64,000 nt of DNA from RYN-230 sp963770535. GTDB taxonomy: Bacteria > Actinomycetota > Actinomycetes > Streptosporangiales > Streptosporangiaceae. Each line of letters opens with the position of its first letter. Position 1 is the stretch's first letter. Shown here piece after piece: positions 6,584-17,465 of the stretch. The notes beneath the pieces were generated by a model, which was not told where the DNA came from, did no database searches, and worked only from the letters and a program-made list of their open reading frames with translations. Both the position numbers and the translations under genes were made by a program. The DNA lies in NCBI GenBank assembly GCA_963770535.1, contig CAVYPZ010000003.1, forward strand, positions 3,658,001 to 3,722,000, in the 5' to 3' direction.

Positions 6584-8520
6584 AACCATCCCTCTTCGCC
6601 GGGCGCCGATCCACCTGGACCGCCTGCCCAGGCTAGCGATTCACCGCTGACCTGCGGCGGCACCGAGATGTTTTCACCGTTTTCTGCCTTGCTGCCTGTT
6701 TCAGGGTCGGCGGCCGGGACTGGCGCAGCCGGTACTGGCGCGGCCGGTACTGGCGCGGCCGGCGAGGTCTCGATGACCGCGAAGGACCCCGGCGGCATGC
6801 TGAGGTCCTCCCCGTGGAGGCTGACGTCGGGACTCGTGGCGGCCAGCACCGCGGTCCCGGGTGCGCCGAGCGGCAGCAGCAAGGGCTCCTCCGCCAGGCT
6901 GGCCGCGATCCGCAGCCGCCCGCGATGCAGCACCAGCCAGCGCCGCGTCTCGTCGTAGTCCGCCCTCATCCGGTCCAGCCGCGGATCGGTGAGCTCCGGC
7001 CAGGCCCGGCGCAGCGCGATGAGCTCCGTGTACCAGGCCAGGATCTCGTGATGCCGCGGCGTGTCCACCTCCGCCCAGTCCAGCTTGGACCGGAGGAAGG
7101 TCTCCTTGTCCTGCGGGTTGGGCACCTCGCCGGGACCCCAGCCGTGCGCGCCGAACTCCAGCCTGCGGCCCTCGGCGACCGCCGTGGCCAGCGCCGGGTC
7201 GATGTGATCGGTGAAGTACTGCCACGGCGTTGACGCGGCCCATTCCTCGCCCATGAACAGCATCGGCGTGAATGGCGCGGTCAGCACCAGGCCCGCGCCC
7301 ACCTTGACCAGGCCGGCGGACAGCCCGCTGGAGATCCGGTCGCCGATGGCCCGGTTGCCGACCTGGTCGTGATCTTGCAGGTAGCCCAGGAAACGGAAAC
7401 CGGGGATGCGCAGCAAGTCCACCGGCCGGCCGTGGCTGCGGCCACGGAACGAGGAGTAGTTGCCGTCGTGGAAGAACACCCGGGTCAGCGTCTTGACCAG
7501 GGCCCCGATCGAGCCGAAGTCGCCGTAGTAGCCCTGCCGTTCCCCGGTGATCGCCGCGTGCACCGCGTGATGGAAGTCATCACTCCACTGGGCCGCGAGG
7601 CCGAACCCCCCGGCCTCCCGGGAGCTGACCAGCCGGGGGTCGTTGAGATCTGACTCGGCGACGAGGACCAGTTCCCGGTTCAGCAGCGTGCCGAGGGCCT
7701 GCACCTCAACGGCCAGTTCCTCGAGGAGGTGCAGCGCGCGGTGGTCCTCGAAGGCGTGCACCGCGTCGAGGCGCAGCCCGTCCAGGTGATAGTCACGCAG
7801 CCACATCATCGCGTTGCTGATCAGGAAGCCGCGGACCTCGTCGGAACCGGGCTGGTCCAGGTTCACCGCCGGGCCCCACGGGGTCACGTGCGCCTCGGTG
7901 AAGTAGGGCCCGAAGTCGGCCAGCCGGTTGCCGATGCCGACGTGGTTGTAGACCACGTCGAGCAGGACGGCCATCCGGCGGGCGTGGCACGCGTCCACGA
8001 ACCGTTTCAGGCCGTCCGGGCCGCCGTACGGCTCGTGCACGGCCCACAGGTGGATCCCGTCGTAGCCCCAGCCGTGCTGGCCGGGGAACGCGGCCACCGG
8101 CATCAGCTCGATCATGTCCGCGCCGAGATCACGGAGATGGTCGAGCCGCTCGATGGCCGCGTCGAAGGTCCCGTCCGGGGTGAACGTGCCCACGTGCATC
8201 TCGTAGATCACCGCGCCGCGCAGCGGGCCGCCCCGCCAGCCCCAGTCGGCCCAATCGAACGCGCCGTGATCATACGTGCGGCTCGGCCCCTCGGTACCGA
8301 GCGGCTGCCACGGGGACCGGGGGTCGGCCAGCGGCTCACCGCCGTCCACCCGGAACGCGTAGTCCGTGCCGGAGGCGGCCGCCTCCGGCACGTCCGCCTC
8401 CCACCACCCCGGGGTGGCGGCCGGGTGCATGGGCTGCGGCTCCCCGCCGCCCATGGCCCCTGCCCCCAGCTGGACCTCGACCCGCTCCGCCGTCGGGGCC
8501 CAGACCCGGAACACGCTCAC
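6463..8520 (-). CDS. treZ: Malto-oligosyltrehalose trehalohydrolase
   Basis: This enzyme releases trehalose from the malto-oligosyl-trehalose made by TreY. A GH13 fold is seen: N-terminal E-set domain (FRVWAPTAERVEV), barrel with GLRLDAVHAF (nucleophile Asp) and VLVAESDLND (acid Glu). The GTG start overlaps the treY stop by 4 nt (GTGA). The open frame gives 685 residues, about 100 more than usual. After the family end (GSFAVIE) it runs through a PAAPV repeat into the next gene, overlapping it by 121-127 bp. The native stop has probably been lost or frameshifted. Confidence 0.92.
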   Translation of the reverse strand: MSVFRVWAPTAERVEVQLGAGAMGGGEPQPMHPAATPGWWEADVPEAAASGTDYAFRVDGGEPLADPRSPWQPLGTEGPSRTYDHGAFDWADWGWRGGPLRGAVIYEMHVGTFTPDGTFDAAIERLDHLRDLGADMIELMPVAAFPGQHGWGYDGIHLWAVHEPYGGPDGLKRFVDACHARRMAVLLDVVYNHVGIGNRLADFGPYFTEAHVTPWGPAVNLDQPGSDEVRGFLISNAMMWLRDYHLDGLRLDAVHAFEDHRALHLLEELAVEVQALGTLLNRELVLVAESDLNDPRLVSSREAGGFGLAAQWSDDFHHAVHAAITGERQGYYGDFGSIGALVKTLTRVFFHDGNYSSFRGRSHGRPVDLLRIPGFRFLGYLQDHDQVGNRAIGDRISSGLSAGLVKVGAGLVLTAPFTPMLFMGEEWAASTPWQYFTDHIDPALATAVAEGRRLEFGAHGWGPGEVPNPQDKETFLRSKLDWAEVDTPRHHEILAWYTELIALRRAWPELTDPRLDRMRADYDETRRWLVLHRGRLRIAASLAEEPLLLPLGAPGTAVLAATSPDVSLHGEDLSMPPGSFAVIETSPAAPVPAAPVPAAPVPAADPETGSKAENGENISVPPQVSGESLAWAGGPGGSAPGEEGWLWSNALSRSRPQAADPLISPCGFRAAAAGPACCSSRRSTG
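6721..6762. repeat. 15-bp tandem repeat at the treZ 3-prime end
   Basis: Nearly three copies of a 15-bp unit (TGGCGCGGCCGGTAC on the plus strand) encode the PAAPV repeat in the C-terminal extension of TreZ. They mark the point where the protein stops resembling the family. Confidence 0.75.
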
Positions 8521-10965
8521 CGCCGGTTCCCCGCGGGTGATTCCGCCGGGACGAGCAGCGCCACGGGAAGACGTTGCAGAAGCTCGGACAGCAGCGGGCG
8601 CGCACCGGGCAGGGGCGCTCCGGTCAGCACATCCCGCCAGGGACCGGCGTGCGGCAGGGGCAGCGCGGTACCGGCCCAGCCGCCACGGCGGCGCAGGCTG
8701 GCCGGCAGCCGGGTGACCACCGTGACCGCGTGGCCGCCGCGGGCGTAGCTGACCGCGTGCCGCGCCGCCGGGCCCTCGGCGGCCAGCGGGGTGTACTCCC
8801 CCGCGAACCAGTCCGGATGCTCCCGGCGCAGGCGCAGGGCGGCCGACGTGACCAGCAGCTTCGCGGTGTCGAGTGATGCCGCGTCCAGGCCGGCCGGCGG
8901 CCCGCCTGCGTCGAGCGCGGCGAGCAGGTCCCGGGGGCGGGCGAAGTCGGCAGGCGCGCGGTTGTCCGGGTCCACCAGGCGCAGGCCGGCCAGCTCGCAG
9001 CCCTGGTAGGTGTCGGCGACGCCGGGCATGGTGAGCTGCACGAGCTTGGCGCCGAGCGCGTTGGCCCGCGCGTCGCCGTCCAGCCCGGCCACGAACCGCC
9101 CGATCTGCGCGGTGAGCTCGTCGTCGTCCAGCACCAGCTCAGCGAAGGTCAGCACCTGCGACTCGTACTCGGAGTCCGGCGCGGTCCACGAGGTGCGGCT
9201 CTTGGCCTCGCGCATGGCCTTGCGCAGGTACCCGGTCAGCCGCTCGCGGTCCAGCGGCCACGCCCCGGCCAGGGTCTGCCACATCAGGCACGCGGTGTCC
9301 GGCTCCGGCCCCGCCCCGCTGGCCTGGGCCATGGCCCGCTCCTGCCAGCCGGCCACTTCCGCCGCCCAGTGCTGCGGGATCTCGGCCAGCGCGGCCAGCC
9401 GGGCCCGGACATCCTCCTGGCGCTTGGTGTCGTGCGTGGACAGCGTGGTCATCGTGGCCGGCCAGTCCCGGGCCAGCCGGGCGGCGAACCGGTGGAACTC
9501 ACCGGGGCTGGTCCCGAACGTGTCCGGGTCACCCCCGACCTCGTTGAGCGCGACCAGCCGGGACCAGCGGTAGAACGCCGTGTCCTCCACGCCCTTGGCC
9601 ATCACCGGCCCGCAGGCCTGCTGGAACGCCACTATGAAGCGAGGCTGCTGGCCAGCGGCACCGCGGCCGAGGACCAGGTCCACGATGGCGTCCAGGGCGG
9701 TGCGCAGCCGCCCCGGCAGGCGCGGCCGGGCCGTGGCCGCCGCGCTCTCCACGATCGCGGCCGAGGCCGGCGGGGCGGGCTCGCCGGGCACCACGTACGC
9801 CCGGTACACCGGCATCGCGGTGAGCAGCTCGGTCAGCACCGTGACCCGGTCCGCCGCGCTGAGCCCGCCGAGGCCGGGGTGACCGGCCCCGCCGGCCAGC
9901 CGGGCCAGCCGGGCCACCTCGGCCGCGAGGGCCTCGCCGGCTTCCTGGCGCTTGGCGGCCTCGGCCACCCCGGCGAACCGGGCGGGCCCGGCGGTCAGGC
10001 GCTCGTAAGCCGCGGTGAGCGGCGCCGCACCCTCCGGGTCCAGGAACAGGCCGCCGATCATGCCGAGCGCGTCGTAGCCGGTGGTCCCGGCGCATGGCCA
10101 GTCGCCCGGCAGCCGTTCCGGCCCGGACAGGATTTTCTCGGTGCACACCCACAGGCCGCCGGTGCGCTCGGCGAGCCGCCGCAGGTAGCCGCGCGGGTCC
10201 GCGAGCCCGTCAGGATGGTCCACCCGCAGCCCGTCGATCAGGCCCTCGCCGGCCAGCCGGAGGATCACCTCGTGGGTGGCCTCGAACACCGCGGGGTCCT
10301 CGACCCGGACCGCGATCAGCGTGCTGACGTCGAAGAACCGCCGCCAGTTGAGGTCCGTCGCGGCCCGGCGCCAGTCGGCCAGCCGGTAATGCTGGGCGCC
10401 GAGCAGCCCGGGCAGCGGCAGGCCCTCGGTGCCGGGCCGGACGGGCAGGACGTGGTCGAAGTACCGGAGCACCGGCTCGGGGCCGCTGGTATCCACCGTC
10501 AGGTCGCCGAGGCAGTCGCCGGCCGGGCCGCCCAGGACGGGCATGAGCAGCCTGCCGTCCTCGGCCTCCCAGTCGACGTCGAACCAGCCCGCGAACGGCG
10601 ATCCGGTGCCGTCCCGGAGCACCGACCAGAGCGGGCGGTTGAGCGACTCGGGTACCGGGACGGCCATGTGGTTGGGCACGATGTCCACGATCACGCCCAG
10701 CCCGGCGGCGCGGAACCGTGCGGCCATGGACCGGAACGCGGCCTCGCCACCCAGGTCCTGCGACACCCGGGAGTGGTCCACCACGTCGTACCCGTGTGTG
10801 GAGCCCGGGGTGGCCTGCAGGATCGGCGACAGGTACACGTGGGTAACGCCCAGGCTGGCCAGGTAATCCGCGATCGCGGCCGCGTCCGTGAACCCGAAGC
10901 CCGGCTGGAGCTGCAGCCGGTAGGTGGAGACCGGCGCCGGTGCCGGCGAGGCGGGGCGCGCCAGA

Positions 10966-10973
<8 letters not shown>
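8517..10973 (-). CDS. treY: Malto-oligosyltrehalose synthase
   Basis: This enzyme isomerises the reducing end of maltodextrins to a trehalose linkage. The 818-residue GH13 protein begins with the family hallmark VSTYRLQLQPGFGF, then LGVTHVYLSPIL, and carries the catalytic GLRVDHPDGLADP. The frame is open further upstream, but a GTG at 10973 overlapping the treX stop by 8 nt fits the operon and the expected N-terminus. Coupling to treX and treZ by short overlaps indicates a single transcript. Confidence 0.93.
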
Positions 10974-13131
<2,158 letters not shown>

Positions 13132-13175
13132 GTCCGTCCCTGGTCGATGTGCCGGCCTGCCGTCGCCACACGCCC

Positions 13176-13237
13176 TTCCCGGGCAGGCCCTCCCGGGCAG
13201 GCCTTTCCCGGGCAGGCCCTCCCCGGGCAGGCTCTGT
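13176..13237. repeat. Four-copy ~15-bp tandem repeat upstream of treX
   Basis: The core CCCGGGCAGG recurs four times at 14-15 bp spacing, 45-110 bp upstream of the treX start. Each unit is itself partly palindromic. Position suggests effects on transcription or simple expansion; neither can be told from sequence. Confidence 0.7.
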
Positions 13238-13417
13238 ATCCGGGCGAGTGCACTGCGTGGACCCTGCGACCATAACGCCTTTCACCTGCCACCCTTCCAG
13301 TGCCCCGGCCCGGTGAGGTGCCCTCGGCCATCCAGGGCAAACGCATGTCATCACATGCCGGACAACCAGCTCAGCACCTGCGGCACATGAGGTCTTCACC
13401 TCCAGGCAGGACAGTGC

Positions 13418-13444
13418 CCGGCCCCGCACGCGGGGCGGGGCCGG
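13418..13444 (-). terminator. GC-rich hairpin after the XRE regulator gene
   Basis: A perfect 10-bp stem (CCGGCCCCGC with GCGGGGCCGG) and a 7-nt loop lie 21 bp beyond the stop of the XRE gene. There is no T-run, which is common for actinobacterial terminators. Confidence 0.6.
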
Positions 13445-13464
13445 CGCGGAGCACGGCTGGCTGC

Positions 13465-14385
13465 CTACGTGTCCTTGATGATGTCCCTGATCAGGCGGGT
13501 GGTCCCAGACGGGGTGAGCGCCTCCGCGCTGAGCCGGTTCATGATCTCCATGTAGTGGTCCACGTCGGAGCGGCGCTCCAGGTACAGGGCGCTGGTCAGC
13601 TGCTCGATGTAGACGACGTCGGGCAGGTCCGGCTCGTCGAAGCGCAGCACGCTGAACGACCCGCCCGCGGCGGCGTGCCCGCCCCGGCGGAACGGCACGA
13701 CCTGGAGGGTGACCGAGGGCATCGTGGCCACCTCGAGAAGGTGGGCCAGCTGGCCGCGCATCACGTCCCGGCCGCCGATCGGGCGGCGCAGGGCGGCCTC
13801 ATCCATCACGGACCACACCCTGGGGGGCTGTGCGGCGGTGAGCAGGTCCTGGCGGGCCATCCGCAGGCTGACCCGGCGGTCGATCTCCGTCTCCGGGGCG
13901 GCCCGGTTGCCGAGCAGCGTGACCGCCCGCGCGTAGTCCCGGGTCTGGAACAGCCCATGGACGAACTGCAGCTCGAAGGTCCGGATGAGCGAGGCCGCGG
14001 CCTCCAGGCCCAGGTAGGTCTCGAACCAGTCCGCGAGGATGTCGCCGTACTGGGTCCACCAGCCCTGCTCGTTGGCCTTCTGGGTCAGCGCGAGCAGGCC
14101 CAGGCGCAGCTTCTGGTCGGTGACCCCGTACAGGCTCAGGAGGTCCTCGACGTCACGGAGCTTGAACCCGACCCGGCCGTGTTCCAGGCGGCTCATCTTC
14201 GATCGTGAGGCGCGGATCTCGTAGCCGGCCTGCTCCGGTGTGAGACCGGCGGCCTCGCGCAGGCGGCGCAGCTGGGCGCCCAGCACCATACGGACGACGG
14301 TGGCCCCGGCCCGCGGCCCGGTCAATGACCCGTTGGCCGGATTGCCGGCCGGATAGACGGACCCCATCTCAGTGTCCCGCGCCAT
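13465..14385 (-). CDS. XRE-family regulator with DUF5753 domain
   Basis: This 306-residue protein has an N-terminal helix-turn-helix (GLTPEQAGYEIRASRSKMSR, near residues 48-67) and a C-terminal DUF5753 domain. It belongs to the large actinobacterial WhiJ-like group, which controls development or antibiotic genes and is nearly always paired with a DUF397 protein, as here. ATG 14385 is chosen for the GGGAG five bases before it; the open frame runs to 14490. The DUF397 gene is 209 bp upstream on the same strand. Confidence 0.9.
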   Translation of the reverse strand: MARDTEMGSVYPAGNPANGSLTGPRAGATVVRMVLGAQLRRLREAAGLTPEQAGYEIRASRSKMSRLEHGRVGFKLRDVEDLLSLYGVTDQKLRLGLLALTQKANEQGWWTQYGDILADWFETYLGLEAAASLIRTFELQFVHGLFQTRDYARAVTLLGNRAAPETEIDRRVSLRMARQDLLTAAQPPRVWSVMDEAALRRPIGGRDVMRGQLAHLLEVATMPSVTLQVVPFRRGGHAAAGGSFSVLRFDEPDLPDVVYIEQLTSALYLERRSDVDHYMEIMNRLSAEALTPSGTTRLIRDIIKDT

Positions 14386-14594
14386 GCCGCTCCCGACCCC
14401 ACGGATCACGTGCCACTCCGACCCCCCGGCCGATGTCAGATTCTCAGCCCAGTGGCGCCATTGCAGTCGCGTGGCCTCTGCCAACAGCACCGTGAACCAC
14501 TACTAAGCGGAACACACAGAGCACGATATCACCGCACCTGCCCGGTGTCCCGGGGCGAAATTGGCTGTGTTTCGCCCCCGGCCGCCCGGGACGC

Positions 14595-14819
14595 TCACAG
14601 ATCGTCGAACTCGCCGTTCTTGAGCGCGGCCAGGAACGCGGCGATCTCCGCCCGGGTGTAGATGAGGGCCGGCCCGGCCGGGAACCGGGAGTTGCGCATC
14701 GCGATCGAGCCGCCCGGCAGCTCGGCCACCTCCACGCAGCTGCCGTTGGGGTTGCTGGCGGTGGACTTCCGCCAGCGGGCGCCGAGCTCTCCAGCCGGTA
14801 TGCCGTTCTTGACCTGCAT
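14595..14819 (-). CDS. DUF397 domain protein
   Basis: This 74-residue DUF397 protein has the family signature WRKSTASNPNGSCVEVAELP followed by MRNSRFPAGPALIYT. GGAGG lies six bases before the ATG at 14819. In Streptomyces, partners of this family interact with WhiJ-like regulators and can act as toxin/antitoxin-like pairs. Function here is inferred from pairing with the downstream XRE gene. Confidence 0.92.
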   Translation of the reverse strand: MQVKNGIPAGELGARWRKSTASNPNGSCVEVAELPGGSIAMRNSRFPAGPALIYTRAEIAAFLAALKNGEFDDL

Positions 14820-14894
14820 CTTCTTCCTCCCTGGGGCGGCGGAGACGAGGCGAGTCCCCGCGGGGTGCGGGTGGAGACCGAACGGGAAAATATG

Positions 14895-14950
14895 CCCTTG
14901 CACTGTGCATCCTAACATGGCAAATGCACGTGCATACGGTCGTGCAAGGG
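14895..14950. promoter_or_regulatory. Operator-like cluster between the DUF397 and ATPase genes
   Basis: Inverted 9-bp arms CCCTTGCAC (14895-14903) and GTGCAAGGG (14942-14950) enclose a perfect 12-bp palindrome ATGCACGTGCAT (14924-14935) and another GTGCAT half-site. This TGCAC-rich, relatively AT-rich block lies in the divergent promoter region and is a strong candidate binding site for the XRE regulator. Confidence 0.6.
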
Positions 14951-15027
14951 ACGTTGCAAACGTAACGTGCATGGGGCAAGATGAGCCCGTTGGCCGTTCA
15001 CGGAAACGACGGATCGCTCGGAAGGCA

Positions 15028-15689
15028 ATGACGGCACAGCCATTAGGCCTGGCAGGTCACGCAGTAAGCCACGTGGGCTGGCACTGGCTGGCGCCCGCTG
15101 TGGCGATGGCGGCCGCGGCGAGCGGTGTCCGCCAGCGGACGCCGGGGCTGGCCCCGGCGGACTGGACCTGCTTTCCCCGCCTGGCGGTGCGCACGCCCGG
15201 CACCGGCACGAGATCGGTCGGCCCGGCCCGCGACTTCTGCCTGTCCACCATGCGGCGCTGGGGCGTGACCAACCGCGGGGACGACGTGGCCGTGGTGGTG
15301 TCGGAACTGCTGACCAACGCCCTGCGGCACGGGGTGCCCGGGGCTGGCCTGCCCGCGGGCAGGCCAGCGGGCGCGGCGAGGCCCCGGGCGGGGCCGCGCG
15401 GAACCGCTGGCCGGTCCGGCTCGCGCTGGTCCAGCCGGGCCAGTTCGTGCTGGTCGCGGTGGCGGACCCGAGCCCGCGGCCACCCGAGCCCAAGGACCCT
15501 GACTACCTGGCCGAAAGCGGGCGCGGCCTGCATGTGATCAGCGCGCTCAGCGACCGCTGGGGGTGGACCGTCCCGGCCGCGACGGGGAAGGTCGTCTGGG
15601 CCCTGTTCTCGGTCCGCCTCGACTGGCAGCCACCCGACTGGGGCTGGTTCGCCGCACACCACCAAGGTCAGGCCCGCGGCCCTATGTGA
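15028..15689 (+). CDS. HATPase-domain protein (anti-sigma/kinase-like), frameshifted
   Basis: An ATPase of the HATPase_c_2 type (RsbW-like) is split in two frames. The first frame carries the N box (DDVAVVVSELLTNALRHG, about residues 89-106). The second carries RWPVRLALVQPGQFVLVAV and the G box ESGRGLHVISALSDRWG. The frame changes inside or next to a 26-bp perfect palindrome at 15343-15368. Such ATPases are the third member of the XRE/DUF397 gene trio in Streptomyces. The ATG at 15028 is tentative. The shift needs one missing base or two extra, unlike most shifts in this window. Confidence 0.75.
15343..15368. repeat. 26-bp perfect palindrome at the frameshift
   Basis: GCTGGCCTGCCCG pairs with CGGGCAGGCCAGC without a loop. 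It coincides with the break in reading frame of the ATPase gene. Such a hairpin could cause sequencing compression, replication slippage or both. Confidence 0.8.
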
Positions 15690-15739
15690 GCGCTCTCACA
15701 CGAATTGCCCAGACCACCTGGTCAGGCGGCCCGCGACGG

Positions 15740-16552
15740 TCAGCCCGCCAGCGGCAGGACCTGGCGAGGCAGGTCCGGCGGGGCGGGGCGGCGCTGCCAC
15801 TCCCGCGGGTAGCCCAGCGACACCTCCACGAACGGGACCCCGTCCCGCCAGATCGTCCGCGGGATGTGCAGGTGACCGTAGACCACGGCCGCGGCGCCGA
15901 ACCGGACGTGCCAGTCGCCGGTGCGGGTGGTGCCGCACCACTGCGCGAACTCGGGGTACCTCAGCACCCGGGTCGGCTCCCTGATCAGCGGGAAGTGGTT
16001 GACCAGGATGGCGGGCGGGCCGGGCGGCAGGGCGGCCAGCCGCGCCCGGGTGGCCTCGACCCGGGCCCAGCACCACTCCTCAGCGCTCGGGTACGGGTCC
16101 GGGTGCAGCCACCGCTCATCGGTGCACACCACGCCGGTGTCGTAGGCCCGGGCCAGGCCCTCGGCCTTGGTCTTCGCGCCGTCGGGCCGGAACGAGTAGT
16201 CATACAGCAGGAACAGCGGCACGATCCGGGCCGGTCCGCCGGGCCCGGCCCACACCGGGTACGGGTCTTCCGGGGTGAGCACGCCCAGCCGCCGGCAGAA
16301 CTCCACGAGATGGCAGTAACGCTGCTCGCCGCGCAGCCGGACCGGGTCGGTGCGGTGCGTCCACAGATCGTGGTTCCCGGGCACCCACACCACCTGGGCG
16401 AAGCGCTCGCTGAGCGTGCGCAGGGCCCACTCGATATCCGGCATCCGCTCCCCCACGTCGCCCGCCACCAGCAGCCAGTCCCCCTCGGAGCGCGGCCGCA
16501 GTCCCCCGACCAGCTCGCGGTTCTGCGGGTAGGCCACATGCAGGTCGCTCAC
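15740..16552 (-). CDS. Metallophosphoesterase
   Basis: A calcineurin-type phosphoesterase of about 270 residues with all metal-ligand motifs: SDLHVAYPQNR, LVAGDVGER, VPGNHDLW, ILVNHFP and YGHLHIPR. It resembles the group that includes mycobacterial PptH, a phosphopantetheinyl hydrolase, but no acyl-carrier gene is nearby, so substrate is open. A GTG at 16552 is the first possible start; the upstream in-frame codons still read RLLAV, as in relatives, yet show no start codon across a very GC-rich repeat. The true N-terminus or an upstream indel is uncertain. Confidence 0.82.
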   Translation of the reverse strand: MSDLHVAYPQNRELVGGLRPRSEGDWLLVAGDVGERMPDIEWALRTLSERFAQVVWVPGNHDLWTHRTDPVRLRGEQRYCHLVEFCRRLGVLTPEDPYPVWAGPGGPARIVPLFLLYDYSFRPDGAKTKAEGLARAYDTGVVCTDERWLHPDPYPSAEEWCWARVEATRARLAALPPGPPAILVNHFPLIREPTRVLRYPEFAQWCGTTRTGDWHVRFGAAAVVYGHLHIPRTIWRDGVPFVEVSLGYPREWQRRPAPPDLPRQVLPLAG

Positions 16553-16597
16553 CGCGAGCAGGCGGGGACCACCACCATCCGCGCCCGGCCCCGCGGG

Positions 16598-16685
16598 CCC
16601 CGGCCCCGGCCCCGGCCCCGGCGCCGCACCCCGCCCCGCGGGCCCGGGCTCCCGGGCCCGGGCTCACCGGGCCCGGGCTCACCGG
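16598..16685. repeat. GC-only repeats between metallophosphoesterase and GntR genes
   Basis: Four perfect copies of CCCCGG (16598-16621) are followed by about three copies of a 14-15-bp GGGCCCGGGCTC unit (16640-16685). On the minus strand the first array gives four GGGG tracts that could form a G-quadruplex just before the metallophosphoesterase start. The block is also prone to sequencing error. Confidence 0.7.
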
Positions 16686-17461
16686 ACATGCGCGAGCTCG
16701 GTGGTCCACATGACGATCCGGGTCCGGTCACCCCGGAACAGGTCCCGGGCGAACTCCACCGGGTGGCCCGCCTGCGCGTAGGCGACCCGCTCGACGAGCA
16801 GCAACGGGGCGCCGTCGCGGACCTCCAGCGCCTCGGCCTCACGGACCCCGGCGGTCACCGGCTCCAGGCTTTCGCGCGCCCGGCAGGGGCGCTGCGCGTA
16901 CTTCTCGTCCAGCAGGTCGTACAGGGACCCGTCCAGGCGGCACGACAGCAGCCCGGGGAACCGCGCGGCGGGGAAGACCGAGCACTCGACCGCGAGCGGG
17001 CGGCCGTCACCGAGCCGGACCCGCCGGATCTCGCAGACCGGGTCGCCCTCGCCGATCTCCAGGGCCGCGGCCACCCCCGGCCGGGCGGGGCGCTCGGCCG
17101 CGGACAGCACCCGCGCGCCCGCCACCATCCCGTGCCGCCGGAGCTGCTCGGAGAACCCGGCCAGCGTGGTCCGGTCCTGCTCCAGCTTGGCCTGGGCCAC
17201 GAACGTGCCGCCGTTGCGCCCGACCGCCCGGTCCACCAGGCCGCGGCGGGCCAGCGTGCCCAGCGCGTGCCGGAGCGTCATCCGGCTGACCCCGAGCCAG
17301 GCGGCCAGGTCCTGCTCGGTCGGCATCCGCTCACCGGGTGCGAGCCGCCCCGCCTCGATCGCCTCGGCCAGCCACTCCTCGATCTGCCCGTGCCTGGTCG
17401 TCCCCGGCTCACTGGCGATCACCGGCGGCGTCAGCGCGAGCAGCCCCTCCCCGTGTTCCAA
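16679..17461 (-). CDS. GntR-family regulator, HutC/UTRA type
   Basis: This 260-residue regulator has a winged helix near residues 30-85 (RMPTEQDLAAWLGVSRMTLR) and a UTRA effector domain. Its start, a TTG at 17461, lies 4 bp after the stop of the APC permease gene, so both are co-transcribed. The two GTCTAGAC palindromes before the permease match the HutC/DasR-type operator core, so autoregulation of this locus is likely. The effector is unknown, probably the permease substrate. Confidence 0.88.
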   Translation of the reverse strand: MEHGEGLLALTPPVIASEPGTTRHGQIEEWLAEAIEAGRLAPGERMPTEQDLAAWLGVSRMTLRHALGTLARRGLVDRAVGRNGGTFVAQAKLEQDRTTLAGFSEQLRRHGMVAGARVLSAAERPARPGVAAALEIGEGDPVCEIRRVRLGDGRPLAVECSVFPAARFPGLLSCRLDGSLYDLLDEKYAQRPCRARESLEPVTAGVREAEALEVRDGAPLLLVERVAYAQAGHPVEFARDLFRGDRTRIVMWTTELAHVR

Positions 17462-17465
17462 GGGC

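Larger units (their letters stand above)
13132..13464. other. Intergenic region upstream of treX
   Basis: This 333-bp gap should carry the treX promoter and the terminator of the convergently placed regulator transcript reading from 14385. It holds a four-copy CCCGGG-containing repeat (13176-13237) and a strong hairpin (13418-13444). I see no convincing -10/-35 pair or small gene in it. Confidence 0.5.

Noticed and set aside
15343..15368. Programmed ribosomal frameshift site
   Set aside because: No slippery heptamer is visible, and many other genes in the window show unprogrammed shifts, so error or mutation is simpler.
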